A stretch of DNA of 64,000 nucleotides from Antedon bifida. Its lineage: Eukaryota > Echinodermata > Crinoidea > Comatulida > Antedonidae. A program made the translations under genes and the position numbers. The stretch spans positions 26,183,001 through 26,247,000 of the forward strand of contig OY727099.1 in the NCBI GenBank assembly GCA_963402885.1, read 5' to 3'. The notes beneath the pieces are model-generated. The model did not search any database and had not been told where the DNA came from. It saw nothing but the letters and a program-made list of their open reading frames with translations. Within the stretch, counting starts at the first letter, position 1. Every line of letters begins with the position of its first letter. Of the stretch, positions 23,032-32,636 are shown piece by piece.

Positions 23032-24540
23032 ATGAGAAAAACAAGTTTCATGTTTTGGTGTATGATTTTCTTGGTGAACTTGATGGATAAACATTCTTTA
23101 TTTGTATTCGGAGAAACAACAAACATGAAAGCCACACCTGGACAGAATGTATCTCTTCCTTGTAATAATGGAAACATGAATGATGGAAATGTTGTAAGGT
23201 GGTTTGCCCATAGTGCTTATATCAGTACTGAAACAATAATAGATAATACTACTGGCTTACTGTTACCTTATTTTGCAATTCCTGGTGAAGGCTATAGTCT
23301 TTTTATCATAATTCCTGATGATATCAATATCTGGGAATATCTTGATGGAGACTATGAATGCAGGTTAACATCAATGAGTGGTGGTTACAGTGTATTAAGT
23401 ACAGTTACTTTGAACATTTATCAGTCATTACCTATTTGCACAAGTTTACAAATTAATAATACTAGTTCTATCGCATCATGTTCCTACAACAACACTTCAG
23501 ATATGGAATCATTGATATGGAGAAGCAATGGAAGGACTCTAACCACAGAAAGTTGTTCATCATCTAATGTATGTACATTAAATTACACATACAACCCAGC
23601 TGACATTGTACCACATGGTCTCACTTGTAATGTTAGTGAACCTGGAATAAGCCCATCAAAATCATGTTCTATAAATGAGATGTCTTTTACAACATCAACA
23701 GAAGAAACAGAAACAGACCAGTCTTTCCAAGGAAGTACAGCTGGTTCATCTTCCACTGGAACCACTTCAAACTTTGAAACATCTTCTATAAGGAATACAC
23801 CAACAACCACAATTGCAACCAAAGAAACCATATCCACAATGGAAAATACAGACCAATCAATTATTACAAAGTACACTGACAAAAGTACAATTACAAAGTT
23901 ATCAGAAGAAAGTATTATGCCTACAACTTCCACAGAATTTGCAACAACATATGAACAAAATTCAACTGAAAATCTAGATTTTCCAATACATCCAATAGCC
24001 ATCATGTCAGTAGCTTTTGTCATCATTCTACTTCTGATTATTTTCATCATTTATTATGTAAGAAGACGCTCTCAATATAAACAAAATCCTTCATTCAAAT
24101 CAGCACCACCAGATGATCATGAATACGTTGAGGTTGACTTGAAAGTAAATCGAACAACAAAAGGAGAAAATCAGGAGATGATGGAAAATAGTAAGGAGAG
24201 TGTCATGGAGGAAAATTGGATTTATGAATCAGCTGACATGAATGGGAAACAGATTACTGATGAGCAAAAAAAGGAAATTAAGAATGTTATTGTTGATGGA
24301 GATTATACAAATAGAAAAACAGGAGAACAAGTTCTTGAACAAAGTGCATTGAAGAAGAGTGCATCAGAGAAGAGCAATGAAGATGGAACAAATGATGGCA
24401 TTGTATACCATGAAAATGAGGCCTATCAATCACTTGATGACATTAATATAAAGAATGATAAATTAGATCTGAAGGAATCGGACAAAAAAGGAACTAAAAT
24501 TCCAGCTTATGTTCACTATGAAGTGTTAGAACGAGAATAG
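23032..24540 (+). CDS. Ig-domain receptor G3, tail type A
   Basis: A 502-residue type I membrane protein in one exon, the closest paralogue of G1. The ATG at 23032 (MRKTSFMFWC) aligns with the G1 start; the open frame upstream has only a GTG. Signal peptide about 1-28; D1 C44-C110 with Trp57; D2 core C150-C199 with Trp163; stalk 216-318; membrane span 319-341 followed by YYVRRRSQYK. Tail tyrosines: EYVEV, IYESA, DYTNR, IVYHENEAYQSL and the C-terminal ITIM VHYEVL. The tail lacks the second tyrosine of the G1 DYTNRIY motif. Promoter, leader intron, stalk and 3' flank all match G1, so the unit duplicated whole. Signalling through SH2 proteins is inferred. Confidence 0.9.
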   Translation: MRKTSFMFWCMIFLVNLMDKHSLFVFGETTNMKATPGQNVSLPCNNGNMNDGNVVRWFAHSAYISTETIIDNTTGLLLPYFAIPGEGYSLFIIIPDDINIWEYLDGDYECRLTSMSGGYSVLSTVTLNIYQSLPICTSLQINNTSSIASCSYNNTSDMESLIWRSNGRTLTTESCSSSNVCTLNYTYNPADIVPHGLTCNVSEPGISPSKSCSINEMSFTTSTEETETDQSFQGSTAGSSSTGTTSNFETSSIRNTPTTTIATKETISTMENTDQSIITKYTDKSTITKLSEESIMPTTSTEFATTYEQNSTENLDFPIHPIAIMSVAFVIILLLIIFIIYYVRRRSQYKQNPSFKSAPPDDHEYVEVDLKVNRTTKGENQEMMENSKESVMEENWIYESADMNGKQITDEQKKEIKNVIVDGDYTNRKTGEQVLEQSALKKSASEKSNEDGTNDGIVYHENEAYQSLDDINIKNDKLDLKESDKKGTKIPAYVHYEVLERE

Positions 24541-25136
24541 AAAAACATAACACTTTTACTTGAATTGTTAGAATGAGAATAAAATAACTTTGCAAGTGTT
24601 AATAGAACTAGAATAACAAAACTTTAAACTTTTACTTAAATTGTTAGAATGAGAATAAAATAACTTTTACTCAAAGTGATAATAGAACGAGAATAACTAA
24701 AACTTTACGAAACTATTAAAAATTATTATATATATATATATATATATAGACCAGATGGAGCTTAAATTAATAAAACATGCTTTTGCAAAAGTTACACCTT
24801 TTTTAAAATTAGCATAAAACAAGGAGATTTTAGACCTTAATTGAAGATATTGCATTAAAAATTAGTTTTACAATAAAACTTTAAAATTTAAATTAGTGAA
24901 ACTTGATGTGAATAGTACAGTATAGTCTGTGTCCGAGATTTGAAAATAAAAATCTGTATTGCAAATAGTGTTTATTTCCTCATTGAACTCTGAACTGTAA
25001 CAGTGTTCTAACTTTCATTTATTCATTTACCATTTTTGATTGGAAACGTTTGTGCTCAACAGAAAATCTGCTACTACTGTACATTCTTCTATTCAAATGA
25101 AATAAATAAATAACTTGCAACTTCAATTTAAACAAA
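24541..25136. other. 3' flank of G3
   Basis: Contains the A-type 3' blocks with degenerate TTAGAATGAGAATAAAATAA repeats, a (TA)n run near 24728, and GAAAATAAAAATCTGTATTG near 24942 as likely poly(A) region. Confidence 0.5.
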
Positions 25137-25225
25137 ATCCAGAGAATACGCAGACAAAAGTACAATGACATTATTAATATCAACATTACAAAGTATCATG
25201 ACCACTCAAACAGAATATGATGATC
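25137..25225 (+). pseudogene. short receptor relic (stalk fragment)
   Basis: About 90 bases match the stalk part of the relic at 21010 (AACATTACAAAGTATCATG, CAGAATATGATGATC) and resemble the stalk codons of G3. Nothing else of the gene remains before the (CGT)n run at 25226. Confidence 0.5.
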
Positions 25226-25359
25226 GTCGTCGTCGTTTATGATAATTATCTAATATATAAAATTTGACAATTGAAAACATTATTTGTTGGTTTGTTTGTT
25301 TTAGCTCTAAAATTAAATTCAACATACTTGAACTTTACAATATCTTTATATTTATTTGT

Positions 25360-25690
25360 GATATTTTACTTCCTCATTGCCCTGATCTGTGAAGTGAAAC
25401 TAAATCAATAAAAACTCAAAGACTTTACAATTTACTTTTTATTATACATTATTGTATAGTTACAAAAGCTGTAGGAAATAACCAGGTTACTTTTTATTCA
25501 GACTAGGGTTATGCTGTGCATAGTGGGTTTAGGGGATACTGTAGGTGAAGAAATATTTGTACCTTGTGATCAATGAGATACTTCTTTTATTAAAAAAAAA
25601 ATCTGATTTACAAACTGGAATGCCACAGTCAGAAAAGTTAGCAGTGTGAATTCATATTTTTACATTAAGCTGAGAAGTTAAACTTTGAAA
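25360..25690 (+). promoter_or_regulatory. 5' module B of receptor G4
   Basis: Ordered blocks TTACTTCCTCATTGCC, CTGATCTGTGAAGTGAAAC, TTTATTATACATTATTG, GTGATCAATGAGATAC, CCACAGTCAGAAAAG and GTGTGAATTCATATTTTTAC precede the start codon. This is the empty-site version of the position where the 2.5-kb transposon sits upstream of G2. Confidence 0.5.
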
Positions 25691-26623
25691 ATGGGCAGAT
25701 ATGTCATCTTTTTGTGGATTATTCTTTTAGTGTACTTGATAGATAAACACAATTTGTTTGTATTTGGAGAAACTATTACAGCCACACCAGGACAGAATGT
25801 ATCTCTTCCTTGTACTCATCATCAAATGAATGATGGAAGTGTTAGGTGGTATACACATTCAGATTACATCAGTACTGGAAGGATAATAAGCAATAATAGT
25901 TCACTTGGCTTACATGCACCTTATTTTGCAATCCCTGGTGAAGATGCAGACTATAGTCTTTTTATCATGATTCCTGATGATATTAATATCTGGCAATATC
26001 TTGTTGAAACCTATGAATGCAGGTTAACATCAATGAGTGGAGATTACAGTGCATTAAGTACAATTACTTTGTACATTGCACAAGGAAGTACATTGTCTGC
26101 ACAAATTACAACACCTTTCCAAGGCAGCACATCTGGAGTACATTCTATCAGAACAGCAACTGATTTTAAAGGTATTACATCAAGCACAGACTTTCCTAGC
26201 ACACCTATTACAACCAATGAAGCTAGATCAACAACAACAAATGATACTATAGGTATTAAACCAAGCACAGTGTTTTCAAACACATCAATTACAACCAATG
26301 AAGGCAGATCCACAGTGGATTATGATCCAAACAAATATTGGATAAAAAGAGAGCACTTCATAATTACAATTGCATGTATTTCTTCTTCTTTTCTTATTTT
26401 ATTTCTTATTGAGTTGTACAGATGTACAAGGATGAGACATCCATTTACAACTTCTGAACAAAGAAACTCTCAAAGCACACAAAATACAAACCAAGTGAGC
26501 ATTGTACGTCAACAAACAGAAGACAACACTGACCTCTATGGAATGTCCAACATGACATCTACACATGATGATGGAAATGAATTTAAACTGGATGAGGATG
26601 GATATTTGGAAGTGAATGTTTAG
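25691..26623 (+). CDS. Ig-domain receptor G4, single Ig domain, tail type B
   Basis: A 310-residue type I membrane protein. The ATG at 25691 (MGRYVIFLWI) aligns with G6; the open frame upstream has only a TTG. Signal peptide about 1-27; D1 C41-C110 with Trp53; then directly a Ser/Thr stalk (131-221) with no D2 at all; membrane span about 222-242; short tail. Tail motifs are DLYGMSN and DGYLEV near the C-terminus, without a consensus ITIM. In D1, the segment ISTGRIISNNSSL is identical to that of G1 at DNA level over about 46 bases, although G1 carries a different tail and promoter. It is the most compact member of the cluster. Confidence 0.9.
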   Translation: MGRYVIFLWIILLVYLIDKHNLFVFGETITATPGQNVSLPCTHHQMNDGSVRWYTHSDYISTGRIISNNSSLGLHAPYFAIPGEDADYSLFIMIPDDINIWQYLVETYECRLTSMSGDYSALSTITLYIAQGSTLSAQITTPFQGSTSGVHSIRTATDFKGITSSTDFPSTPITTNEARSTTTNDTIGIKPSTVFSNTSITTNEGRSTVDYDPNKYWIKREHFIITIACISSSFLILFLIELYRCTRMRHPFTTSEQRNSQSTQNTNQVSIVRQQTEDNTDLYGMSNMTSTHDDGNEFKLDEDGYLEVNV

Positions 26624-27276
26624 CCAATGCCATAATAACACTAGAATAACAAAACTTTACTAAACTATTAACAATATGTTTTAGGCCAGATGGATCTTGA
26701 ATTAATCAGACATGCTTTAAATAAAGTTTTTTTTTTAAATTAAGGAGATTTGTAGACCTTAATAAAGATATTGAACTAAGATTTGCAAAGTGAAAGTGTA
26801 TTCTCCTTTCATAATACTCTTTTATCATTGACATCAAATATACAGTAATACAGTGTATTCGATTATGAAGTTCACTGTTCCCAACAGAAAATCTGTTACT
26901 AGTACATTCTTGTATTCAAATTAATAACTAAATATATAACTTATACTTTTAAAATAGTCCATTAAATAAATACTCAACAGAAAATTCCCAAATTGCGTTG
27001 AGGTAAAATTAAAGAACAGGCTGTAAAGAACATGTTATTATAAACCAAATTGTTGTAAATAATCTGTTTGTTTAACATTCAGACTAGTTTAATGAAGTGT
27101 ACAGATGTGTGAATGGGGTATTTATAGGTAAAGAGTTATTAGTGATTGAGACATATTTTAGTCTAGCATCCGACTTAAAATGCAGTTATAAACTGAATGC
27201 AGTAAGATACAGCAATATGAATGAATATTCAAATCTGTAATTAACCTTAATTGAACAGTACACTTTGAATGGGCAG
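26624..27276. promoter_or_regulatory. G4-G5 intergenic region, presumed promoter of G5
   Basis: About 650 bases with an A-type 3' flank remnant (near 26660-26760) followed by a diverged 5' region containing ATGAATGAATATTCAAATC at 27218. The proximal blocks of 5' module B are only faintly recognisable. Confidence 0.35.
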
Positions 27277-28500
27277 ATGCATCTTTTTATTTGGAGTGCG
27301 ATTCTCTTTGTAAACTTGATGGATACAAATTCTTTGTTGGTTTTTGGAGAAACAATTACAGGCAAACCTGGACAGAATGTATCTCTTCCTTGTAATTATC
27401 AAGATGTAAGTGTTGTAAGGTGGTATGTCCATAGTAATTATATCAGTACTGAAAGGATTATAGATGAAAGTCAACTTGGTTTACAGTCACCTTATTTTGC
27501 AATCCCTGGTGAAGATGCAGACTATAGTCTATTTATCAAGATTCCTGATGATATTAATATCTGGAAATATCTTAATGTAACCTATGAATGCAGGTTAACA
27601 TCTATGAGTGGTGGTTACAGTGTATTAAGTACAGTTACTTTGCACATTTGTAACTCATTACATCCATGCACATCACAAGAAGGAAAAGAGACAGATTTGG
27701 GGAGCACAGCTGGTGCATCTTCAGCAGCCACTTTAAGCTTTGAAACATCATCTACAACCAATACACCAAGCACAACGTTTCCACACACATCAATTATAAC
27801 CAAAGAAGTCAGACCAACAATGGAAAATTCAGACTCAATGATTAAAGTTGAAACATCTATGAGTGGTGGTTACAGTGTATTAAGTACAGTTACTTTGAAA
27901 ATGTATCAGTCATTACCTAAATGCACTACTTTACACATTAATGATACAACTTCTATCGCCTCCTGTTCCTACAACAACCCTTCAGATATGGAATCTTTGA
28001 TATGGAGAAGTAATGACAGGACTCTAACCACAATAGACTGCTTATCATCTAATGCATGTACATTATATTACATATACAACCCAGCTGACATTGCGCCACA
28101 AAGTCTTACTTGTTCTGTTAGTGTATCTGGAATGATAAAAACATCAAAATCATGTTCTATAAATGAGACATCTTCAATGAATGATCTTGATTCTGATCCA
28201 AACAATTATTGGATAAAAAGAGAGCACTTCATAATTGCAATTGCATGTATTTCTTCTGCTTTTCTTATTTTATTTTTAATTGAGTTGTACAAATATACAA
28301 AGATGAGACATCCATTTACAACTTCTGAACAAAGAAACTCTCAAAGCACACAAAATACAAACCAAGTGAGCATTGTGCATCAACAAACAGAAGACAACAC
28401 TGACCTCTATGGAATGTCCAACATGACCTCTACACATGATAATGGAAATGAATTTAAACTGGATGAGGATGGATATTTGGAAATGAATGTTTTGCCATAA
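27277..28500 (+). CDS. Ig-domain receptor G5, duplicated junction, tail type B
   Basis: A 407-residue type I membrane protein. The first in-frame ATG is 27277 (MHLFIWSAIL); the family ATG (before GGC AGA) survives at 27269 but is out of frame. Signal peptide about 1-23; D1 C39-C105 with Trp49; then a stalk-like Ser/Thr stretch (133-193); then a second copy of SMSGGYSVLSTVTL (195-208) leading into D2 (core C230-C279, Trp243); membrane span 317-337; type-B tail with DLYGMSN and GYLEMNV. The first copy of that peptide closes D1 at residues 109-122, so D2 appears to have been inserted by recombination at this repeat into a G4-like gene that lacked it. The stalk is thus between the two domains, not below them. 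Confidence 0.88.
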   Translation: MHLFIWSAILFVNLMDTNSLLVFGETITGKPGQNVSLPCNYQDVSVVRWYVHSNYISTERIIDESQLGLQSPYFAIPGEDADYSLFIKIPDDINIWKYLNVTYECRLTSMSGGYSVLSTVTLHICNSLHPCTSQEGKETDLGSTAGASSAATLSFETSSTTNTPSTTFPHTSIITKEVRPTMENSDSMIKVETSMSGGYSVLSTVTLKMYQSLPKCTTLHINDTTSIASCSYNNPSDMESLIWRSNDRTLTTIDCLSSNACTLYYIYNPADIAPQSLTCSVSVSGMIKTSKSCSINETSSMNDLDSDPNNYWIKREHFIIAIACISSAFLILFLIELYKYTKMRHPFTTSEQRNSQSTQNTNQVSIVHQQTEDNTDLYGMSNMTSTHDNGNEFKLDEDGYLEMNVLP

Positions 28501-29024
28501 TGGAAGATAATAACTATTTCTTAAACTCATATAATAGATCATTTTGTTTATGATAATTATCTAATATATAAAATTTGACAATTGAGAACATCATTTTTAA
28601 TGATCTGGTGGTTTTGGTTCTCAAATTAAAATCATACTTGTCATCAGCTCAGATAGATAAATTTACAAAACCTTTCTATGAATTGTTTAATATATGAATA
28701 TCCCAATGTTTTAAAGGTTCTTAGTGCGATAGTTACTTCCTCATTGCCTGATCGGTGAAGCGAAACCAAATAAATAAAATATCTAAGATTTTTCAATTAC
28801 TCTTTCATTTATTACAAATGAACTGTAAAATATAATGAATTATTAATGAATCAAATTGTTGGGAATCCCCTTGAGGTTATTTTTAAATATTGAGTAAAGA
28901 ATTTGTCTTTTGGGATCAATGAGACACAACTTTTATTCTAAAATCTCATTTAAAAAACTGTAATCAGTCAGAGAAGTTGGCAGTGTGAATTCATATTTTT
29001 ACATTTTCATTAAGCAGTTTGGAA
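28501..29024 (+). promoter_or_regulatory. G5 3' flank and 5' module B of G6
   Basis: ATGATAATTATCTAATATAT at about 28550 is shared with 25240. From 28735 the B-module blocks recur: TTACTTCCTCATTGCC, TGATCGGTGAAGCGAAAC, GGGATCAATGAGACAC, AATCAGTCAGAGAAG, GTGTGAATTCATATTTTTAC. Confidence 0.5.
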
Positions 29025-30191
29025 ATGGGCAGACATATCTTTTTGTTGTGGAGTTTTCTCTTAGTGAATTTGATGGATAAACATTCTTTGTTTGTATATG
29101 GAGAAGTCATTACAGTTACACCTGGACAGAATGTATCTCTTCCCTGTACTCATCATCAAATGTCTGATGGAACTGTTGTAAGGTGGGTTGTCCATAGTGA
29201 TTACATCAGTACTGAAAAGATGATAGATGAAAGTCGACTTGGTTTACAGTCAAGTTATTACTCAATTCCTGGTGAAGGTGCAGACTATAGTCTTTTGGTC
29301 AAGATTCCTGATGATATTAATATCTGGAAGCATCTTAATTCAACATATGAATGCAGGTTAATATTTTTTAGTATTAATAGCATAATAAATACAGTTACTT
29401 TGAACATTTATCAGTCATTACCTAAATGCACAAGTTTACATATTAATGATACTAGTTCTATCGCATCATGTTCCTATAACATGCCTCCAGACGATATCGA
29501 AACATTGATGTTGAGAAGTAACGGAAACACTCTAACTACAATTAACTGCTTAAAATCTAATGTATGTACATTATATCACACATACAATCCAGCTGATATT
29601 GCGTCTTATGGTCTTACATGTGATGTTAGTCTATCTGGAATAATAAGAGTATCAATATCATGTTCTATAATTGATATGCCTTTTACAACATCACCAAGAA
29701 GCACAACTGGTGTATCTTTTACTGGAACCACTTCAAACATTGAAACTTCTATAAGAAATACACCACCAACTACAATGTTTCCAAGCACACCAATTACAAT
29801 GCCAGATACATCTTCCCAAGGTAGCACAACTGCTACTACAGATACACCAAGCACAGTGATTTCAGACACATCAATTACTACCAACGAAGCTAAATCCACA
29901 GTGGAAAATGATCTTGAATCCGATTCAAACATATACTGGATAAGAGAAGAACACTTCATCACAGCAATTGCATGTATTTTTTCTGCTGTTCTTATTTTGT
30001 TTCTTATTGAGTTGTACAGATGTACAAGGAGACGACACCCAACTTTCAATCAACGCATACAAAATACAAACCAGGAGGAGGGCGCTGTGCGTCAACAGAC
30101 AGAACACAGCAACACCCTCTATGGAATGTCCAACCAGGCATATGATGAATTTGAACTGGATGAGGATGGATATTTACAAGTGACAGAATAA
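29025..30191 (+). CDS. Ig-domain receptor G6, tail type B
   Basis: A 388-residue type I membrane protein starting at ATG 29025 (MGRHIFLLWS); the frame upstream has only a TTG. Signal peptide about 1-27; D1 C41-C110 with Trp54; D2 core C149-C199, but the conserved Trp of D2 (LIWRSN elsewhere) is Leu here (LMLRSN); Ser/Thr stalk 218-305; membrane span 310-330; tail with LYGMSN, AYDEFEL and DGYLQV. The tail has lost a stretch present in G4/G5 (the PFTTSEQRNSQS part). D1 resembles G5 in the ISTEKMIDESRLGLQ loop but G4 in THHQMSDG, so D1 is a patchwork. It is the last Ig member of the array. Confidence 0.9.
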   Translation: MGRHIFLLWSFLLVNLMDKHSLFVYGEVITVTPGQNVSLPCTHHQMSDGTVVRWVVHSDYISTEKMIDESRLGLQSSYYSIPGEGADYSLLVKIPDDINIWKHLNSTYECRLIFFSINSIINTVTLNIYQSLPKCTSLHINDTSSIASCSYNMPPDDIETLMLRSNGNTLTTINCLKSNVCTLYHTYNPADIASYGLTCDVSLSGIIRVSISCSIIDMPFTTSPRSTTGVSFTGTTSNIETSIRNTPPTTMFPSTPITMPDTSSQGSTTATTDTPSTVISDTSITTNEAKSTVENDLESDSNIYWIREEHFITAIACIFSAVLILFLIELYRCTRRRHPTFNQRIQNTNQEEGAVRQQTEHSNTLYGMSNQAYDEFELDEDGYLQVTE

Positions 30192-30990
30192 ATTGTCAAT
30201 GTTACAAGAGCCATAGTAATATAAGGACAGTGTTAAACATTTGATCATGAAAAACTAGTTTATTATTAAATTAGATTTAATTTCATTTAAAAAGTTTATG
30301 TATAATACTGAACCTTAAAAAAATACTAATGCTACTATTTACTATTAAATATATTTACTAAAACACTAAATCATCATAAAAGTATACATAATTATTATTA
30401 TAACACACCAAAATTCCTGTAATTTATTTATCTAGACGATGTTGGTCACACGATGTGCAATAGGATGTACTATTGCATGATTGTGAAATATGTTAGTGTT
30501 TATTAATGATTATATACTTAACAGGAACTATACTTTATTTCGTCACATGTTGTTTTGTGTTAAATTCTCTGTTTGCATTGAATGCATGCATGAATCTGGA
30601 AATACTGTCATAGTTTATTTTTAGTTTACTGAAAATTCACAAAAGCAACTTATTGCATTCCAACCGCTGAACTGCTAAATGGAATTATAAGAATTTTTTT
30701 AAACATTTTTTTGTGGGGGAGAGGGGAAGATGAAAACAAATTGGTAATTTGCATAATTTGTATGCATGTAACCACACAATTATTGGATTTCCTGTTTCTT
30801 GCACATGAAAAAAATAGGGTTGAATAAGGTTGTTATAAAGGAGGAACTCTACTCTATATGAATAAACATAAATACCAAAATGGGTATAGTGATTATTTTG
30901 TTGTATTAGGAAATAATTTTAATAAATAATTTTATTAATAAAAATGTTGTTATTAGTATCTAATTGTATTCTATATGCATGTCTAATAAA
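30192..30990. other. no gene seen
   Basis: AT-rich spacer after G6. Nothing beyond simple sequence could be supported. Confidence 0.45.
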
Positions 30991-31285
30991 CATTAATTAA
31001 ACTTCAAATATAATTGTAAAAATAACAAACAAATTAAAAATTTTTTTCTTGGGAATTCTTTGTCTACTTTCCAAAAATGGTAGATATGTTTCCTCTAGGC
31101 TTACAAAAATAAACAACATATTATTGATACACATTTTAAACATTCATCAAACTTCAAATATAATTGTAAAAATACCCCAAATCAAAAATATTTTTCTTGG
31201 GAATTCCCCGTCTACTTCCAAAGATGGCAGACATGTTTCCCCTTGGCTTCATAAAATAAACAACATATTAATGATACCACTGTTG
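30991..31285. repeat. two-copy direct repeat, about 140 bp unit
   Basis: Each copy runs from AAACTTCAAATATAATTGTA through TTTTCTTGGGAATTC and a TCTACTTCCAAA block to AATAAACAACATATTA. The copies differ at scattered bases. A short open frame across them is a by-product. Confidence 0.65.
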
Positions 31286-31617
31286 CAAAAGTTCAATACT
31301 TGACATGTCCTCTTTATAAACAATGACTCTCTTGAACTTTTACATCAAGGAAGTAATTCTGTGTTTTCATTCCTGTACCTCTAGAGGTTTAATATAACTT
31401 AATAGGTACTTATGTGGACTATAGGACTGTATGTTTATTGTTTCACAGTTACTGTAGTAGTAGACAGTAGTTATGTAGACATTACATTTCTGTATCTATC
31501 TCTGGAGAATTAATACATTAAAAGGTACTTTTCACTGAGGTTGATTGATTTAACCAAGATAACACAACCTGTACAATTAATGAATATTTCACAGTAGCAG
31601 CAGGCAGATTTCTACTT

Positions 31618-31885
31618 TCTGGAATAAAGACTTCTACTTATGTGGAATAAAGACTTATACTGATTTGGAATAATCGACTTATACTTATTTGCAATACAGA
31701 CTTATACTTATTTAGAATACAGACTTATACTTATTTGGAATAAAGATTTATACTTATTTGGAATAAAGACTTCTACTTATTTGGAATCGACTTATACATA
31801 TTTGGAATAACCGACTTATACTTATTGGGAACAAGGACTTCTACTTATTGGGAATAAAGACTCCTACTTATTTGGAATACACTCT
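31618..31885. repeat. minisatellite, about 25-bp unit, roughly ten copies
   Basis: Repeats of GGAATAAAGACTTATACTTA with small variants (CTTCTACTTATTT, AATCGACTTATAC) run in tandem. It lies about 750 bases upstream of the Asp/Asn-rich receptor. Confidence 0.75.
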
Positions 31886-32636
31886 GTGTTGATTACACTG
31901 AGAGCAATAACCTGGGAGTTCATGAAAAAGTTGGAATCTACTTGATAATATAAATACAGTAGTGACAATAGCAACAACAACAACAGTTGAACTGAATCGA
32001 TTCTTGTTATTTTCACAATAACAGATTTTTGACATTATGTTATTTGTGTACCCCATCTTTATTACAATGGAAAACAATTCCTAGAATAAAAAAGTGTATT
32101 TTATTTGAGAATATAAAACACCAACCGGTATTATATAGCAAGTCATAGCAGTTAAGCTGATCTAATAACAGGAACTAAACTATTTTTGGACATGTACCTA
32201 CTTGTGGTAAATCAAGGCATACATGAAAACAATCTAGACGTTCTTGGAATATGTTTGATTGCTTCCCTGTACACAATGTTTGAATTGTATTACTCAACAG
32301 GAACAACATAAAACAGTAAACACTAGTACATTCATTTTATCTGTATGTTGCAAATGTACAGAAGAATATGTAAGTAAAGCTCTGTTTGTTGGAAATCTTC
32401 AATTGCACAAATGTGTATGTGAGAGCTGTGGATTAGAATAGAATACTAACATTACTGGTGGTATATAACCTTCGAACTGATTTCTTAGCGGGAACCAAAA
32501 TTACTGTACTAGATTTTGATAACCGGGTGAAATCAACTTTCTTCATCTTCTTTCTGGAAAATGCTTCAGTGGAAAGAATACGCTAGTTACTAATACAAAA
32601 TATATGATATACTGTATGTAATATTTAGAAGACGAA
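31886..32636. promoter_or_regulatory. upstream region of the Asp/Asn-rich receptor
   Basis: No clear gene. A short cysteine-containing frame at 32259-32441 has no supporting signals and was rejected. Presumed 5' region of the next gene. Confidence 0.3.

Noticed and set aside
23583-24050. Minus-strand 155-codon frame opposite the G3 stalk and span, with parallels opposite G1 and G2
   Set aside because: It recurs only because the sense genes are paralogues; it contains no features of its own.
32259-32441. Plus-strand 60-codon cysteine-containing frame
   Set aside because: The open stretch begins without a convincing start, has no signal, domain or paralogue, and lies in ordinary AT-rich spacer.
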